Assembly (NCBI GenBank): GCA_964392365.1
Contig: CAYMPH010000010.1
Span: forward strand, 1 to 64,000
Origin: CAYMPH01 sp964392365
Lineage (GTDB): Bacteria > Spirochaetota > UBA4802 > UBA5550
Length of the DNA stretch: 64,000 nt
Direction: 5' to 3'
Shown: positions 36,240-45,295 of the stretch, one piece after another
How the letters are laid out: every line of letters begins with the position of its first letter
Numbering within the stretch: the stretch's first letter is position 1
The notes under the pieces: model-generated
The model's input: the letters and a program-made list of their open reading frames with translations, nothing else
Told to the model about the DNA's origin: nothing
Databases searched by the model: none
Position numbers and translations under genes: made by a program

Positions 36240-37841
36240 ATGATAGCAGGCATACCCTATTTACATACAATAACTGATTCCAGCGGCAGACTTTGGAGAA
36301 CTGGAAAAGATACCATTGAGCAGCTTGCTGATTTGATGAACGACCAGTCAATTTATCCTCTGCAGACAAGTGATGAACTTTTTCATATTTTTGATGCAGC
36401 CCTGACAACAGAAGAAATTGAATTTATGCTACTGATTGGCGGAGGAAGTCACACCTATGATTCATTAAAAAGTAAAACAAAGCTGAAAGAAAAAGAATTT
36501 GATAGAATATTAACAACGCTTTTGCATAAAGGCCCATTAGCCATAATCCGAAATGAAAACAATGAGAAAGTTTATCATATTATGACAATATTTCCCGGAT
36601 GGTTTGAATTTTTCATGATGCGCGGGGTTGATGATGAAGAACACCGTCTTTTTGCACAACGAATAGAAAAACTTTTCACTGCTGCATATGCTTTCGGCAA
36701 TGAGGATGTTATCAATGATCTTGTGAAAGCTGTTGGTCCGCACCTGACAGTAAGCATTATGGATAAGCCGGATTCATCTACATTGCAAATAAACGAAAAG
36801 CTCAACAAGGAAAATCATGTATATTCAGCCGGGAATGTTACTTCATTTTTCAATATGCTGGATGATAAAGAATTTTTAAGTGTAGGCCATTGCCTTTGCA
36901 GGTATGAAAAAGAATTGATTGGAGATCACTGCCGTGTGGATATGCCGATGGAAACCTGCATCTCAGTAGGTCCGGCAGCTGAATATCTCATTGAACAGGG
37001 AATTTCCAGGAAAATTACCAAGAACGAAGCATTATCAATGATTAAAGATTTTCAGGATAAAGGATGTATCCATCAGACCGGGAGAACAATTCCGTTAAAG
37101 GACTTTAAATCAAAATATCCGGTTGATGTTATCTGCAACTGCTGCTGGGACTGCTGCGGAGTTGTTGGAAATTACAATAGAGGATATCTGCCTCTTACTG
37201 TAACATCTTATTATCGTGCATCCATTCCTGATGTTTCATTATGTACAGGCTGCGGGAAATGCGTTGAGTTCTGTCCGGTCGGGATAATAAAAATTAATGA
37301 TGACGGTATTGCTGAAATCAAAAATGAACTGTGTATCGGCTGCGGCCAGTGTCAATATCATTGTGCAACAGATGCTGTATTTTTAAATCCTGATAACAGA
37401 ATTGTTTTTCTTCCTATGCTTGGAAAAGATGGCGCCAGAATCAAACCGCCGAAAGAACTGGATTCATCAACTGAAGAAAGTGCTGACACTGATGGAATAA
37501 AATCTGTTAGCCGGGATGAAGTTTTAAAAGTTCTTGAAGAAACTAGAGAAAAACTTTACAGGCCTGATATACATAAAGTATTTAAAAAATGGAATAAAAC
37601 AATGCTCTATCATTTTACTGATTTCGACGAATTCTGGTATTTTATTATTAAAGACGGGATTCCGGGATCGTTAAAACAGGGAGCACTTGATGATCCTGAA
37701 ATTTATTATACACTCACAGGTTCAGTATTCGTTGGTTTGATGAGAAAGGAAATTGACGGTTTTAAAGCATTCAGGAAAAAACTTGTGCAGGTTAAAGCTC
37801 CTGTAATGGATCTTATAAAGCTTCAGAAGCTGATTGGATGA
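36240..37841 (+). CDS. Two-[4Fe-4S] ferredoxin-domain protein with extra cysteine clusters
   Basis: 533 residues. An N-terminal winged-helix-like region of about 100 residues (YDSLKSKTKLKEKEFDRILTT split as a regulator-like HTH) leads to a middle cysteine block: GHCLCRYEKE, GDHCRVD, METC, then VICNCCWDCCGVVG. Next come two classic [4Fe-4S] motifs, CTGCGKCVEFCP and CIGCGQCQYHCA (about 345-385). The tail is a separate soluble domain. Such proteins occur in anaerobic proteobacteria as electron carriers of unknown partner. The palindromic operator at its promoter implies tight regulation, perhaps by redox or metal state. It is monocistronic. Confidence 0.85.
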   Translation: MIAGIPYLHTITDSSGRLWRTGKDTIEQLADLMNDQSIYPLQTSDELFHIFDAALTTEEIEFMLLIGGGSHTYDSLKSKTKLKEKEFDRILTTLLHKGPLAIIRNENNEKVYHIMTIFPGWFEFFMMRGVDDEEHRLFAQRIEKLFTAAYAFGNEDVINDLVKAVGPHLTVSIMDKPDSSTLQINEKLNKENHVYSAGNVTSFFNMLDDKEFLSVGHCLCRYEKELIGDHCRVDMPMETCISVGPAAEYLIEQGISRKITKNEALSMIKDFQDKGCIHQTGRTIPLKDFKSKYPVDVICNCCWDCCGVVGNYNRGYLPLTVTSYYRASIPDVSLCTGCGKCVEFCPVGIIKINDDGIAEIKNELCIGCGQCQYHCATDAVFLNPDNRIVFLPMLGKDGARIKPPKELDSSTEESADTDGIKSVSRDEVLKVLEETREKLYRPDIHKVFKKWNKTMLYHFTDFDEFWYFIIKDGIPGSLKQGALDDPEIYYTLTGSVFVGLMRKEIDGFKAFRKKLVQVKAPVMDLIKLQKLIG

Positions 37842-37914
37842 TGTTATTGATAAAACTCTGCACATCTGAGATTCTGAGTCAAATAATTATTACAGCTATA
37901 TTCAACGTAAAATT

Positions 37915-38625
37915 ATGAATACAGAAATCCTCTATGAAGATAATCATCTTCTTATAGTAAATAAAAAACCTGGAGAGCTTGTTCAGTCTGATATTTCAGG
38001 GGTTGAATCTTTGCAGGAAAAGTTAAAAGAATATATCAGGGTGAAATATTCAAAACCCGGAAATGTGTTTTTGGGAATTGTTCACAGGCTCGATAAGCCT
38101 GTATCCGGAATAACAATTTTTGCAAGGACATCCAAAGCTGCAGCAAGACTTCATGAGCAGTTTCTTTCAAGGGATATTATAAAAAGATATATTGCTGTAT
38201 TAAAAAAGAATTCAATTATCAAAAACGAATGGATGGATCTCAGGCACGGCATAAAAACAAATGACGGATTTGTTGAAATTACAGATACAGGAATGCCCGG
38301 CAGTAAATCTGCTGAACTGAGATTCAGAGAAATAACCTCTAATAATAAATATACCCTGGCAGCAGTGGATTTATTAACAGGAAGGAAACATCAGATCCGG
38401 GCTCAGTTTGCGAAAATCGGGTTGCCTGTAGTCGGTGATGCTGATTATGGTTCTGATGAAAAAACAAATGACAACTCAATCCTCCTTCATGCTGTATATA
38501 TTAAATTCAAACATCCCGTTAAAGATACAATTATTGAATTAGAAACAGATTATCCTGAAAGATTCCTTGATAAAATAACAGCGGATTATAAAATGATATC
38601 AAATATAATAAAGGATGAGAAATGA
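37915..38625 (+). CDS. RluA-family RNA pseudouridine synthase
   Basis: 236 residues with no S4 domain. ILYEDNHLLIVNKKPGELVQ is the family N-terminus. The catalytic motif is HRLDKPVSGI with the active-site Asp. LLTGRKHQIRAQFAKIG is the RNA-contact motif. It isomerises a uridine in rRNA or tRNA; the site cannot be assigned. The last codons overlap the start of the HAMP-TPR gene, indicating coupling. Confidence 0.9.
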   Translation: MNTEILYEDNHLLIVNKKPGELVQSDISGVESLQEKLKEYIRVKYSKPGNVFLGIVHRLDKPVSGITIFARTSKAAARLHEQFLSRDIIKRYIAVLKKNSIIKNEWMDLRHGIKTNDGFVEITDTGMPGSKSAELRFREITSNNKYTLAAVDLLTGRKHQIRAQFAKIGLPVVGDADYGSDEKTNDNSILLHAVYIKFKHPVKDTIIELETDYPERFLDKITADYKMISNIIKDEK

Positions 38626-39716
38626 ACCCTTTAAATAAAACTGGAATATCAAAAAAATTCATAATATCAATATCAATATTATTTTCTGTTTTAATGATTT
38701 TTGCTGCAGTTTTCTACAGGCAGATTATCAGCAGTAATATTTCTATTTTAAAAGAATCAATTTCCGGCAGCAGCTCTGAACTTGCACGTGAAAAAAGCAA
38801 TCTGGTAATGGCTGCGCTTAAATTCTCCAATGCTGAAAAAACAGCAGATATATCAAAAGTATTAAAAGAAATATGCACGGAGGATATTGGTTTTATAGAT
38901 GCAGTTATATATTCTAAAACTGATGATGAAAATTATTTTAAAGCTGTTGACCGTTTGAAAATTGCTGATGTGAATTTCAGTATAAAATCCGGTGACATTG
39001 TAAAAGAAGGTAAAGATACAAATTTTCTAAACAAAGCTTTAATAGGTGAAATTATTGATCCGGAAATATATTCATCCGGAAGTTTTTCCTGGCAGAATTC
39101 ATACTTCAGTTTTGGTAATAAAAAAAAATATATAATTCAGCTTTTCATATCAGCCGAACCTGCAAGAAAACAGCTTGATAAATATCTTGATTCAGTAAAA
39201 ACGCAGAGATTTATTATTACATGTGTAAGTTCTTTGTTTGTAATTATCATTATTGTTTTATCAGTTATTTTTATACAGAATTATACACTGCTGCTGAAAA
39301 AACTTTCTGAATTCATGAAAAATGCCGCAGGTGGAAATCTTTCCTTGAATATGAATCCTGAAGCAAGCGTTGAAATGAGTGAACTTGCTTCTTCGTTTAA
39401 CATACTTATTGAAGAAATGAAGGATATGAAAACAAAAGCGGAACGCACTCCTGAATCAGATCTTTTCAGTCTTGGAGTAGAAAAAATTAAAAATAATAAT
39501 TATGAAGAAGCAGTTTATATATTCGGAACACTTACCATTCTCAAGCCTCTAAGCTTCGTTAATTATTTTAATTCCGGTGTTGCATATGCAAAGCTGAAAG
39601 AATATGAAAAGGCTCTTGCGATGTTTAAAAAAGCTTATGAAATCAACAGCACAAATGAAATGACAAAGAAATATATTGAAAAAATAAATGCTCTGATCTT
39701 ATCTGATGGAAAATGA
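38622..39716 (+). CDS. Membrane protein with extracytoplasmic sensor-like region, HAMP and TPR domains
   Basis: 364 residues. Two membrane helices (about 12-31 and 192-215) frame an extracytoplasmic domain. A HAMP-like segment (LLLKKLSEFMKNAAGGNL to about 265) is followed by TPR units (SLGVEKIKNNNYEEAVYIF, YFNSGVAYAKLKEYEKAL). There is no output kinase or cyclase domain, so it may act as a scaffold or receptor that passes a signal to other proteins. It overlaps rluA at its start (4 nt) and uvrC at its end (11 nt), so all three are one transcript. Confidence 0.8.
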   Translation: MNPLNKTGISKKFIISISILFSVLMIFAAVFYRQIISSNISILKESISGSSSELAREKSNLVMAALKFSNAEKTADISKVLKEICTEDIGFIDAVIYSKTDDENYFKAVDRLKIADVNFSIKSGDIVKEGKDTNFLNKALIGEIIDPEIYSSGSFSWQNSYFSFGNKKKYIIQLFISAEPARKQLDKYLDSVKTQRFIITCVSSLFVIIIIVLSVIFIQNYTLLLKKLSEFMKNAAGGNLSLNMNPEASVEMSELASSFNILIEEMKDMKTKAERTPESDLFSLGVEKIKNNNYEEAVYIFGTLTILKPLSFVNYFNSGVAYAKLKEYEKALAMFKKAYEINSTNEMTKKYIEKINALILSDGK

Positions 39717-41523
39717 AAAAATAAAAAAAAATTTAAAGTCGATCTCGGAAGAACCCGGTGTTTATCTTATGAAAGATTCCTCCGGGGCAATTATTTATAT
39801 CGGGAAAGCCTCCTCTCTGAAAAAAAGAGTTACCTCGTACTTTAAAAAAAAAGATCATGATCCCAAAACAAGAGTTCTCGTAAAAAATATCGACGATATT
39901 GAATACATCATAACTGATTCTGAGATTGAAGCTTTGATTTTTGAATCGAATCTGATAAAAAAACATAAACCCAAATTCAATATCCGCATGAAGGATGATA
40001 AAAGATATCCTTACATTGCAGTGAAATTTGATGAAGAATATCCTCGGGTGATTTACACAAGAAAAATTTCAAATACAGTTAACAGATATTTCGGACCGTA
40101 TACTGATTCAAGAGCAGCAAAAAACACGATGTATCTGATAAATAATCTTTTTAAATTAAAGATATGTAAAAGGGATCTTCCTTTAAAACAGAATGAAAGA
40201 CCCTGCATGAATTTCCAGATTGGAAAATGCGGCGGTGTATGTGCAGGTGCAATTTCAAAGGAGGAATACCTTGCTTTAATAGTCAATGCGGTAAAATTTC
40301 TTGAGGGAAACATTGATCCTGTAATTATAAATTTACAGGAAATGATGAAAAACCACTCTTCTAAAATGGAATTTGAAAAAGCAAAATATTACAGGGATAT
40401 GATTTTTGATATTCAGAAAATTTCTGAAACGCAGAAAGTTGATCTGCACGCTGGATTTGATCAGGATTATATTGCTGTAACATCAAGGCTTTCTGAAGCT
40501 ATAGTTATTCTTTTCGAATTCAGGAAAGGCCTTCTTCTAGGTAGAAAAATTACAATTTTTGACAATGCGGAATATACAGCTGAAAATGAAATTATCAGAT
40601 CATTCATTGTTGATTATTATTCCCGATCTGAAATACCGCAGAGAATTATTACAAAAACAGGAATTGAAGATAAAGATCTGATTGAAAATTATCTTTCTGC
40701 TAAATCATCAAGAAAAGTATCGATTATCCAGGCCGTAAGCCAGGAGGATAAGGGGGTTATAAATCTAATCCTGAAAAATATAGAAATAATCTTTGCCGAT
40801 AGAAGCGCTTCTGCAATATACGATAACAGGCTCAATGGACTTTCCGAACTGAAAACAGTTCTTGATCTGAAAGAAATTCCTGATACAATTGAATGTTTTG
40901 ATATATCAAATATTCAGGGAACAAATTCAACTGCTTCAATGGTTGTTTTCAGCGACGGTCTTCCTGATAAATCATCATACAGAAGATTTAAAATCAAAGG
41001 TTATGAAGGGGCGAATGATCCTGGAATGATACATGAAGCGGTTGCAAGACATATTCAGCATCTTGTTAATGAGGAACTTGAGCTTCCTAAGCTAATTGTT
41101 ATTGACGGAGGCATTACACAGCTTTCACGCGCAATTGAGGCTGCTTCAAATTTTAATGTTGATATTAAAATAATTTCTCTGGCAAAAAAGCTTGAGGAGA
41201 TTTATTTTTCTCCGGATAAGACTCCTATCAGACTTCCGAAAACTTCTCCTGCTCTGCATATTTTACAGAATATCCGTGATGAAGCGCACAGATTCGCAGT
41301 TACATATCATCGAAAACTCCGTTCAAAAAGCATGACTGCCTCAAAGTTTGATGATATACCTGATATTGGAGAAAAGACCAGAAATCTCCTTATTAAAGAA
41401 TTTAAATCTGTAGAAAATATTAAAAATGCAACTAAAGAAATGATTCAGTCAATTGATGGTATTGGTGAAAAAACAGCTGATAAAATTTTTGAGTATTTTC
41501 AAACTCATTCCAGCAGTAAATAA
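39706..41523 (+). CDS. uvrC: Excinuclease ABC subunit C
   Basis: 605 residues, full-length. The N-terminal GIY-YIG nuclease domain has GVYLMKDSSGAIIYIGKA. The UVR domain that meets UvrB is KMEFEKAKYYRDMIFDIQ. The RNase H-like endonuclease domain contains ECFDISNIQGTNSTASMVVF and VIDGGITQLSRA. Two HhH motifs close the C-terminus (IPDIGEKTRNLL, IDGIGEKTADKI). It cuts both sides of a bulky DNA lesion in nucleotide excision repair. It overlaps the HAMP-TPR gene by 11 nt. Confidence 0.97.
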   Translation: MENEKIKKNLKSISEEPGVYLMKDSSGAIIYIGKASSLKKRVTSYFKKKDHDPKTRVLVKNIDDIEYIITDSEIEALIFESNLIKKHKPKFNIRMKDDKRYPYIAVKFDEEYPRVIYTRKISNTVNRYFGPYTDSRAAKNTMYLINNLFKLKICKRDLPLKQNERPCMNFQIGKCGGVCAGAISKEEYLALIVNAVKFLEGNIDPVIINLQEMMKNHSSKMEFEKAKYYRDMIFDIQKISETQKVDLHAGFDQDYIAVTSRLSEAIVILFEFRKGLLLGRKITIFDNAEYTAENEIIRSFIVDYYSRSEIPQRIITKTGIEDKDLIENYLSAKSSRKVSIIQAVSQEDKGVINLILKNIEIIFADRSASAIYDNRLNGLSELKTVLDLKEIPDTIECFDISNIQGTNSTASMVVFSDGLPDKSSYRRFKIKGYEGANDPGMIHEAVARHIQHLVNEELELPKLIVIDGGITQLSRAIEAASNFNVDIKIISLAKKLEEIYFSPDKTPIRLPKTSPALHILQNIRDEAHRFAVTYHRKLRSKSMTASKFDDIPDIGEKTRNLLIKEFKSVENIKNATKEMIQSIDGIGEKTADKIFEYFQTHSSSK

Positions 41524-41598
41524 ACTAAATTTAGAATTTTTCTTTACATTTTAAATGTACAACAATTATAATGTTTATGTTGAAATAATAAAATCTAT

Positions 41599-41672
41599 CG
41601 GGGCGTAGCGCAGTCAGGTAGCGCACATGACTGGGGGTCATGTGGTCGGAGGTTCAAATCCTCTCGTCCCGA
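41599..41672 (+). tRNA. tRNA-Pro (anticodon GGG); likely attachment site of the accessory region
   Basis: Acceptor CGGGGCG/CGTCCCG (one G-T pair), D arm GCGC..GCGC, anticodon loop TGGGGGT, T arm GGAGGTTCAAATCCTCT, discriminator A. Everything to its left is core chromosome, and the DNA to its right is small, very AT-rich accessory genes with recombinase functions. No copy of its 3' end is visible later in the window, so an attachment-site duplication is not proven. Confidence 0.95.
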
Positions 41673-41809
41673 AATGCATAAACAGATATTGCTTAATATA
41701 CAGTGATTTAGAACAATAAACTCAAATAATAAACAAATCAATAGCAAAAAACTCTAAAAATTATAGAATTATATTAAATGTTATAGAGTTACATAGAGTG
41801 ATTTACATT

Positions 41810-41831
41810 TTTATACAACGTTTATACAACG
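41810..41831. repeat. Tandem 11-bp direct repeat
   Basis: TTTATACAACG occurs twice back to back (41810-41820, 41821-41831), with a third partial TTTATACAA shortly after. It lies in the gene-poor stretch just right of tRNA-Pro and could be an iteron-like or recombinase-arm site. Confidence 0.6.
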
Positions 41832-41894
41832 ATTTTCTTTATACAAATTTGAATAATAAGTCAGTCAACCCTCCCCTTTTTTCATTATTAATAA

Positions 41895-42134
41895 TTTCTT
41901 ATTTCAGAAAATATTTCAATTTTATTTTATAATGAATTCATAACCGTCAAGCATACTTGGGATGTTCTTATCGAAAATTTGAAATTTAAACGTAGAAATA
42001 AACTTTCTGATACTGAACAGTTATTGGATTTATCTTTCAGAGCCAATAGGGTTAAGGTTAAGAAACATTTTCAGCATTTTGATTGGGATAATCGAGTTAA
42101 CAAGAATATATGGAAGATTGCGAGGTGGAAATAA
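41895..42134 (+). pseudogene. Remnant of a gene 3' end
   Basis: An open frame of 79 codons ends at TAA 42132-42134 and lacks a start codon. It reads like real protein (HTWDVLIENLKFKRRNKL, then DWDNRVNKNIWKIARWK), with Trp, Arg and Asp use unlike random AT-rich DNA. The 5' part is missing. I do not recognise the family. A terminator hairpin follows directly. The rest of 41673-42238 holds the tandem 11-bp repeat and otherwise nothing I can name. Confidence 0.45.
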
Positions 42135-42218
42135 AAAAACCCCTGAAGATTTTCAAGGGTTTCGTTTGCTGATAAAAATACATTATTTTTTGATTTAAAA
42201 TTTGTCAATAAAAAAATT
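42122..42218 (+). repeat. Left copy of a ~97-nt degenerate direct repeat (contains a terminator)
   Basis: Begins GAGGTGGAAATAAAAAAAC and includes the hairpin AACCCcTGAA/TTCAaGGGTT with a T-rich tail and GCTGATAAAA, ending at TTTGTCAATA. The right copy is at 42695-42790, about 80% identical by eye. The hairpin changes between copies are compensatory (GAA/TTC versus GAT/ATC), so the terminator is conserved. Confidence 0.6.
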
Positions 42219-42238
42219 CTAATAAGGAGAAAAACAAT

Positions 42239-42676
42239 ATGAACAACCAACAGTTAATGAAAATTCGTGAAATTAAATACATATACGGCAAATCAGTAAA
42301 AATGCAAAATCTATCTAATCCTGAAGATGTTGCCGAATTTTTCCGCAAAATATGCTGTCCTGTAAAAGAACAATTTACTTGTATCTTCCTGAACAACAAA
42401 AATAAAGTTCTGGGATACGAAATTGTTTCTGTGGGAACTATCAACGAATCGCTTGTACATCCTCGTGAAGTATTCCGAGGTGCGATACTATTAAGTGCCT
42501 CCAATATTATCGTTGCTCACAACCATCCTTCGGGCGACACTAAACCTTCGAGAGAAGACATAGAAACTACCAAACGATTAAAAGAATCTGGTAATATTTT
42601 AGGAATACCTTTAACTGACCATATAGTTGTTGGGGATGATTCTTATTATTCTTTTAGAGAGGAAAATTTGGTTTGA
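42239..42676 (+). CDS. radC: RadC-like JAB/MPN-domain protein
   Basis: 145 residues: only the C-terminal JAB (JAMM) domain of RadC, without the N-terminal HhH region. The metalloprotease-type motif is intact, with E45, then H94-x-H96-x7-S104-x2-D107 (AHNHPSGDTKPSREDIE). Short RadC proteins of this kind are typical of plasmids, prophages and integrative elements, and their function is not established. AAGGAG lies 8 nt before the ATG. It is flanked by the two copies of a ~97-nt degenerate repeat. Confidence 0.9.
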   Translation: MNNQQLMKIREIKYIYGKSVKMQNLSNPEDVAEFFRKICCPVKEQFTCIFLNNKNKVLGYEIVSVGTINESLVHPREVFRGAILLSASNIIVAHNHPSGDTKPSREDIETTKRLKESGNILGIPLTDHIVVGDDSYYSFREENLV

Positions 42677-42694
42677 AACTGCCTATAGGAATTG

Positions 42695-42790
42695 AGAGGT
42701 TGAAATAAAAAACCCCTGATGTTTATCAAGGGTTTTCTTTGCTGATAAAATTACAATATTTTCAAGTTTAAAGTTTGTCAATGATAAATT
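42695..42790 (+). repeat. Right copy of the ~97-nt degenerate direct repeat (contains a terminator)
   Basis: Begins GAGGTTGAAATAAAAAAC and carries the hairpin AACCCcTGAT/ATCAaGGGTT, then TTTCTTTGCTGATAAAA and TTTGTCAATGA. It acts as the radC terminator. Shortly after it, ATAGAATGATTTACA repeats a motif also found at 41796-41808 (ATAGAGTGATTTACA). Confidence 0.6.
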
Positions 42791-42840
42791 TATGTTTCAT
42801 TTTATTAGATTATATAGAATGATTTACACGGAAGGTACAT

Positions 42841-43731
42841 ATGAATAATTCAATACAAATGGAAAAAAATTTTGCAAAGTATTGGATAAATAAATATTGT
42901 CCAAATATTTTAAAAATATATGAGCCCAAAAATAATGAATGGAAAAGAATCAACCAGAAGGTAAAAAATAGAAATAATTTTATTAAGTTACAAAATCAAC
43001 CATACAACTACGAGTTAACTTTATTTAATTTATTAACAAATATAGAAGACGACAATTTATCTGAAAATGATAAAAATTACACAAAATGTTATATTGAGTA
43101 TATAGATAAATTATTTGATGATATCCACACATTACTTCCTGCTTCTGATAACATTAAATTAAGAAGAACAATTATTAATTTAATGGAAAATTTTGATGTT
43201 ATTATTCCAAAAGGAAATATACTAAAATCACGATTTAAAGATAATTTGGGGGAACTTCAAGCTCTTCATAAATTTCTTATTTCACGTAATTTTAAATTAA
43301 AATCTGTTGAAAATAAAAATGAAAGTGGAACATCTTTTGATTTATTACTAACTGATATTCAGAATGATAAGTATTCAATTGAAATTGTAAATTATACCGT
43401 TGATTTACTAAAATGGGATAATGAAGATGATTTGAAAAAATTTTTTGGTTATAGATTAGACAAAAAGATTAAAAGTAAAAAATTCACAAATAAAGATATA
43501 AAAAATCTTAGTCATTTTTTTCTTGTTAACCTATGGACCAATGATAAATTTGAATTACTTGTTAAATTTAAAAACTTTTTTGAAAATTATAATGTCTATG
43601 ATACATTCAATATAATTTTTAGTGAAACTGTAGCATATAAAATCAATGAAACAAAATTTACATTTGAATATGCATCAGTAATTAGTCTGATAAATAATTA
43701 TAATAATGCAATTATAAAACACTACACATAA
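42841..43731 (+). CDS. Unknown protein with a degenerate PD-(D/E)XK-like core
   Basis: 296 residues, extremely Asn/Lys/Ile rich. The first 125 residues are helical. Then comes NLGELQALHKFLISRNFKL (E138), SGTSFDLLL (D167) and YSIEIVNY (E181-x-V183). The order E, D-x13-E-x resembles the PD-(D/E)XK nuclease core, with the final Lys missing. It may be an inactive nuclease or an unrelated fold. It is the first of three rightward genes with an XRE regulator and another PD-(D/E)XK-like protein, which suggests a restriction- or defence-like module. Confidence 0.5.
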   Translation: MNNSIQMEKNFAKYWINKYCPNILKIYEPKNNEWKRINQKVKNRNNFIKLQNQPYNYELTLFNLLTNIEDDNLSENDKNYTKCYIEYIDKLFDDIHTLLPASDNIKLRRTIINLMENFDVIIPKGNILKSRFKDNLGELQALHKFLISRNFKLKSVENKNESGTSFDLLLTDIQNDKYSIEIVNYTVDLLKWDNEDDLKKFFGYRLDKKIKSKKFTNKDIKNLSHFFLVNLWTNDKFELLVKFKNFFENYNVYDTFNIIFSETVAYKINETKFTFEYASVISLINNYNNAIIKHYT

Positions 43732-43817
43732 CGAGCTTGTTGAATCAGTCGATTTGACAAATTACTTCTAAATGTGTCGAATTATAAAATAAATAACAAT
43801 TATTAAAAAGAGGGAAA

Positions 43818-44240
43818 ATGAAAACCGAATCAGAAATAAGAGAATATACCAAGAAATATAAAAACCATCCTGTTCTATCACACGATATGCTTGATGAAGA
43901 AACCGAAAAAGAGTTCTTTAAAAATATTCGCCTGAAAATGCGTGAAATCCGAAAAGAACTTAAAATGACTCAAAGAGAATTTGGAGAAACTGCTGGAATT
44001 GACAGACGCTATGTTGCTAAAGTTGAATGTGGCTCACAAAATCCTTCTTTTAAATTTATCAGAAGTCTCTCAATAAAACATAAGATATCGATGGACTGGC
44101 TTCTTTACGGTATAGGGCAGAAGTATGTTGAAGTTGATGAAAAAAGTTACGGCTCAGAACTTCTTACTTTTAAAAAATTGTTGGAAAACGGAACAAAAGA
44201 TGATATTGATGTAATAATGAAAATGATTAAAAAGATATAA
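43818..44240 (+). CDS. XRE-family helix-turn-helix regulator
   Basis: 140 residues. The HTH lies at about residues 35-90: IRKELKMTQREFGETAGIDRRYV, with the turn GIDRRY and the recognition-helix region VAKVECGSQNPSFKFI. A 30-residue N-terminal helix and a C-terminal helix (dimerisation) flank it. AGAGGGAAAATG provides the ribosome-binding site. It sits between two PD-(D/E)XK-like genes on the same strand, as controller proteins do in restriction-modification loci, but I see no methyltransferase here. Confidence 0.85.
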   Translation: MKTESEIREYTKKYKNHPVLSHDMLDEETEKEFFKNIRLKMREIRKELKMTQREFGETAGIDRRYVAKVECGSQNPSFKFIRSLSIKHKISMDWLLYGIGQKYVEVDEKSYGSELLTFKKLLENGTKDDIDVIMKMIKKI

Positions 44241-44326
44241 TAACACTAATTGCCTTGTACTTTAGAGAGTTGGAGCTCAATATACTATTTACGCTGAAAT
44301 GTTGCAAAATTTCCTAAAGAAAAATT

Positions 44327-45187
44327 ATGAACTATTATACTGAAAAACCTGAAATAATATTAGATAATTTAACTGAAGTTGAGAAGTGGTTGATAGATAT
44401 AAAAATCTCAATTACTGGAACTCGATTTGAAGAGATACTTAATTATTTTAAATTAATAGTCAAATATAAACAAGAAACATCAATAGAAAATTTTATTAAA
44501 ATCTACGGATTTGAAATTTATCTTTATACTATGAATGATGCCATTTCATTTATTGATATATATAAGGGATTTAGTATTAAAAAAGGAAGTTTACCAATAA
44601 AAAAAATACGTGAATGTATCAAAGGACCATTAATACCAAGAAATGAGATATTAGGAGATGCAAATGTAAATAGTCGTAATATATTTTTTGAATTAGAGTT
44701 ATGTTCAAAAATGATTAGAAATGGTATTTCGATTACAGGTTTTAATGATATAAATATTAACTTTGAATTTTACAACATTTTCATTGAATGTAAAAGATTA
44801 TTAAGCCTATCAAATATATCAAATAATATTAAAATAGCTTATGAGCAATTAAGTAAAAAACTTTTACATAAAAATGATAGAGGTATTATCGCTCTTACTT
44901 TTGATAAAGCTTTTAACCTTGATGATAAATGCTATGAAGCATCATCATTGAATGACATTGACATTCAATTAAATAATTTTGGTAATATCTTTATGAAAAA
45001 TCATTCACATTGCTGGAATTCATTCTTAAATATAAAAATTATTGGAATAATTCTTTTAATTAAGTTTCCCGCAATTTTCGATGGGAAAATAATTAATTCG
45101 CAACAACTTTGTGTTATTTCGTTAAGAAGCGACACGAATGTAAGTGATAAAAATTTATTACACAGGTTTGCAGAAAAATTAACATAA
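44327..45187 (+). CDS. PD-(D/E)XK nuclease-like protein of unknown function
   Basis: 286 residues. The N-terminal half is helical. The core follows: NSRNIFFELELCSKMIRNG (E122/E124), then DININFEFYNIFIECKRL, where D141 and E154-x-K156 (ECK) match the D ... E-x-K active site of PD-(D/E)XK nucleases. Helix residues before D141 match the conserved Glu helix of the fold. It is the third gene of a rightward trio. Restriction or abortive-type DNA cutting is a plausible role; the substrate is unknown. Confidence 0.55.
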   Translation: MNYYTEKPEIILDNLTEVEKWLIDIKISITGTRFEEILNYFKLIVKYKQETSIENFIKIYGFEIYLYTMNDAISFIDIYKGFSIKKGSLPIKKIRECIKGPLIPRNEILGDANVNSRNIFFELELCSKMIRNGISITGFNDININFEFYNIFIECKRLLSLSNISNNIKIAYEQLSKKLLHKNDRGIIALTFDKAFNLDDKCYEASSLNDIDIQLNNFGNIFMKNHSHCWNSFLNIKIIGIILLIKFPAIFDGKIINSQQLCVISLRSDTNVSDKNLLHRFAEKLT

Positions 45188-45295
45188 AAAATTGAAACAT
45201 TCATTTACTTCGAACAACGAAATTTTAAGAAAAGTCAAAAAGAAACGGGGGTAAAGCAGATAAAAGAAGTCTTCGAGGGTGTCAGGTTATACCCT

